Shown: piece by piece, positions 63,569-64,000 of the stretch
How the letters are laid out: each line of letters opens with the position of its first letter
Numbering within the stretch: the stretch's first letter is position 1
Assembly (NCBI RefSeq): GCF_003850345.1
Contig: NZ_CP027707.1
Location: 6,811,001-6,875,000 of the forward strand
Origin: Pseudomonas chlororaphis subsp. piscium
GTDB lineage: Bacteria > Pseudomonadota > Gammaproteobacteria > Pseudomonadales > Pseudomonadaceae
Length of the DNA stretch: 64,000 bases
Reading direction: 5' to 3'
The notes under the pieces: generated by a model
Told to the model about the DNA's origin: nothing
The model's input: only the letters and a program-made list of their open reading frames with translations
Databases searched by the model: none
Translations under genes and position numbers: made by a program

Positions 63569-64000
63569 TCAATAGATCGGCATCTGAAAACGCATTCTAG
63601 ACAAACAACGGTCAGAGGCTTCCCCATAAAGCTTCTGTGTCATTGCACAGTTATTTTTTGCATATTCAGACCAGATTGCTCCAAAATTCATATCCCCACC
63701 AATATATGCAACAGCTTTAGCGTAATCCATAGAAGTTGCTTTTTTGTTCACGACGGATACCGCCTTATAAAACCCATCCCCAATAACACCCGTTCGCAAA
63801 TATATAATTTCATTTACACGAAAGCTCGTGAGTTGATTCAAACACGAAAGCTTTTCAATTGGAGCCTCTTGACCTGAAGATGCTTCGTCCGCGTCGTTGC
63901 ATTGTTCGTCTCTCAAGCGAATCCAAAGCTTCTGGCTAGAGAGCAAGTCAGCTTTAAGGACTGGAGTCAATTCAGCAGAAAGAGCTTTATATTGCTCATT
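63569..64000 (-). CDS. LprI/DUF1311-like protein (partial, 5' end beyond window)
   Basis: The reading frame is open from the right edge of the window (NEQYKALSAELTPVLKADLL) to the stop at 63569; about 143 residues are visible. The motif LSSQKLWIRLRDEQCN is the core of the lysozyme-inhibitor LprI-like/DUF1311 domain. A second cysteine follows in EKLSCLNQLTSFRVNEIIYL, and a further cysteine pair (NNCAMTQ, SDRCLSR) lies in an added C-terminal part. Members are usually secreted; the signal peptide would be outside the window. The gene is AT-rich compared with the core. A role in the envelope near the T6SS island is only a guess. Confidence 0.7.
   Translation of the reverse strand, partial: NEQYKALSAELTPVLKADLLSSQKLWIRLRDEQCNDADEASSGQEAPIEKLSCLNQLTSFRVNEIIYLRTGVIGDGFYKAVSVVNKKATSMDYAKAVAYIGGDMNFGAIWSEYAKNNCAMTQKLYGEASDRCLSRMRFQMPIY

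Overview
The window is chromosomal DNA from a gamma-proteobacterial Pseudomonas, most likely of the P. fluorescens / P. protegens / P. chlororaphis group. The evidence is high GC, typical Pseudomonas codon use, many copies of the fluorescens-group REP sequence (core TGTAGGAGCGAGGCTTGCCC), and a gene order that follows the P. aeruginosa PAO1 block from about PA5293 to PA5347 almost gene for gene. No tRNA, rRNA, CRISPR array, insertion sequence or prophage structural gene was seen.

Layout. (1) 1-4500: end of a type VI secretion (T6SS) accessory operon, with the tail of tagS, then tagR, tagQ, a second small lipoprotein and a membrane-anchored von Willebrand A protein. (2) 4497-12616: TetR with a divergent six-TM ABC-type membrane protein, a chemoreceptor, a LysR/MATE pair, and the c-di-GMP phosphodiesterase proE. 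(3) 12883-31424: rep, xpt, an acetyl-CoA hydrolase/transferase, cytochrome c5, and an amino-acid/polyamine block (pauR, dadX-rid-dadA with dadR divergent, pauB-type oxidase, MocR regulator, PLD lipoprotein, MFS, kauB, cupin). (4) 31483-47504: housekeeping genes rpmG-rpmB, a peptide-binding protein, radC, coaBC-dut, algC-argB, pyrE/crc, rph/yicC-gmk, rpoZ-spoT-ridA and a lipoprotein. (5) 47553-55875: epimerase, exbB-exbD-tonB, oxyR-recG, a YbaK-HDOD protein and an SCP2-like protein. (6) 55960-64000: an accessory region at the point where synteny with PAO1 ends. It holds an orphan vgrG - phospholipase D effector - tandem Sel1-repeat immunity operon, then a structured-RNA locus driving a small DUF3077-type gene, then a truncated LprI-like gene.

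How the genes work together. The two ends of the window are both T6SS-linked: the left end holds the TagQRST signalling branch, and the right end holds a delivery/effector/immunity island of the PldB (Tle5b) type. The middle joins D-alanine catabolism (dadRAX), polyamine catabolism (pauR, pauB, kauB), carbon catabolite control (crc), stringent response (spoT, rpoZ), iron uptake energisation (tonB) and oxidative stress (oxyR).

Most notable. Just beyond vgrG, 62925-63223 holds what looks like a complete RNA switch. In order it has a short terminator-ended transcript carrying boxes A and B, a ~75-nt multibranched RNA with a 16-bp closing stem carrying anti-B and anti-A, a second copy of A and B overlapping a ribosome-binding site, and a 19-codon ORF whose stop overlaps the start of the DUF3077-type gene. 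The layout resembles the phage P1 C4 antisense-RNA system, but it sits on a non-phage chromosomal gene. Second is a sharp base-composition break inside the phospholipase gene. It suggests that the effector tail and its immunity genes were exchanged as one module.
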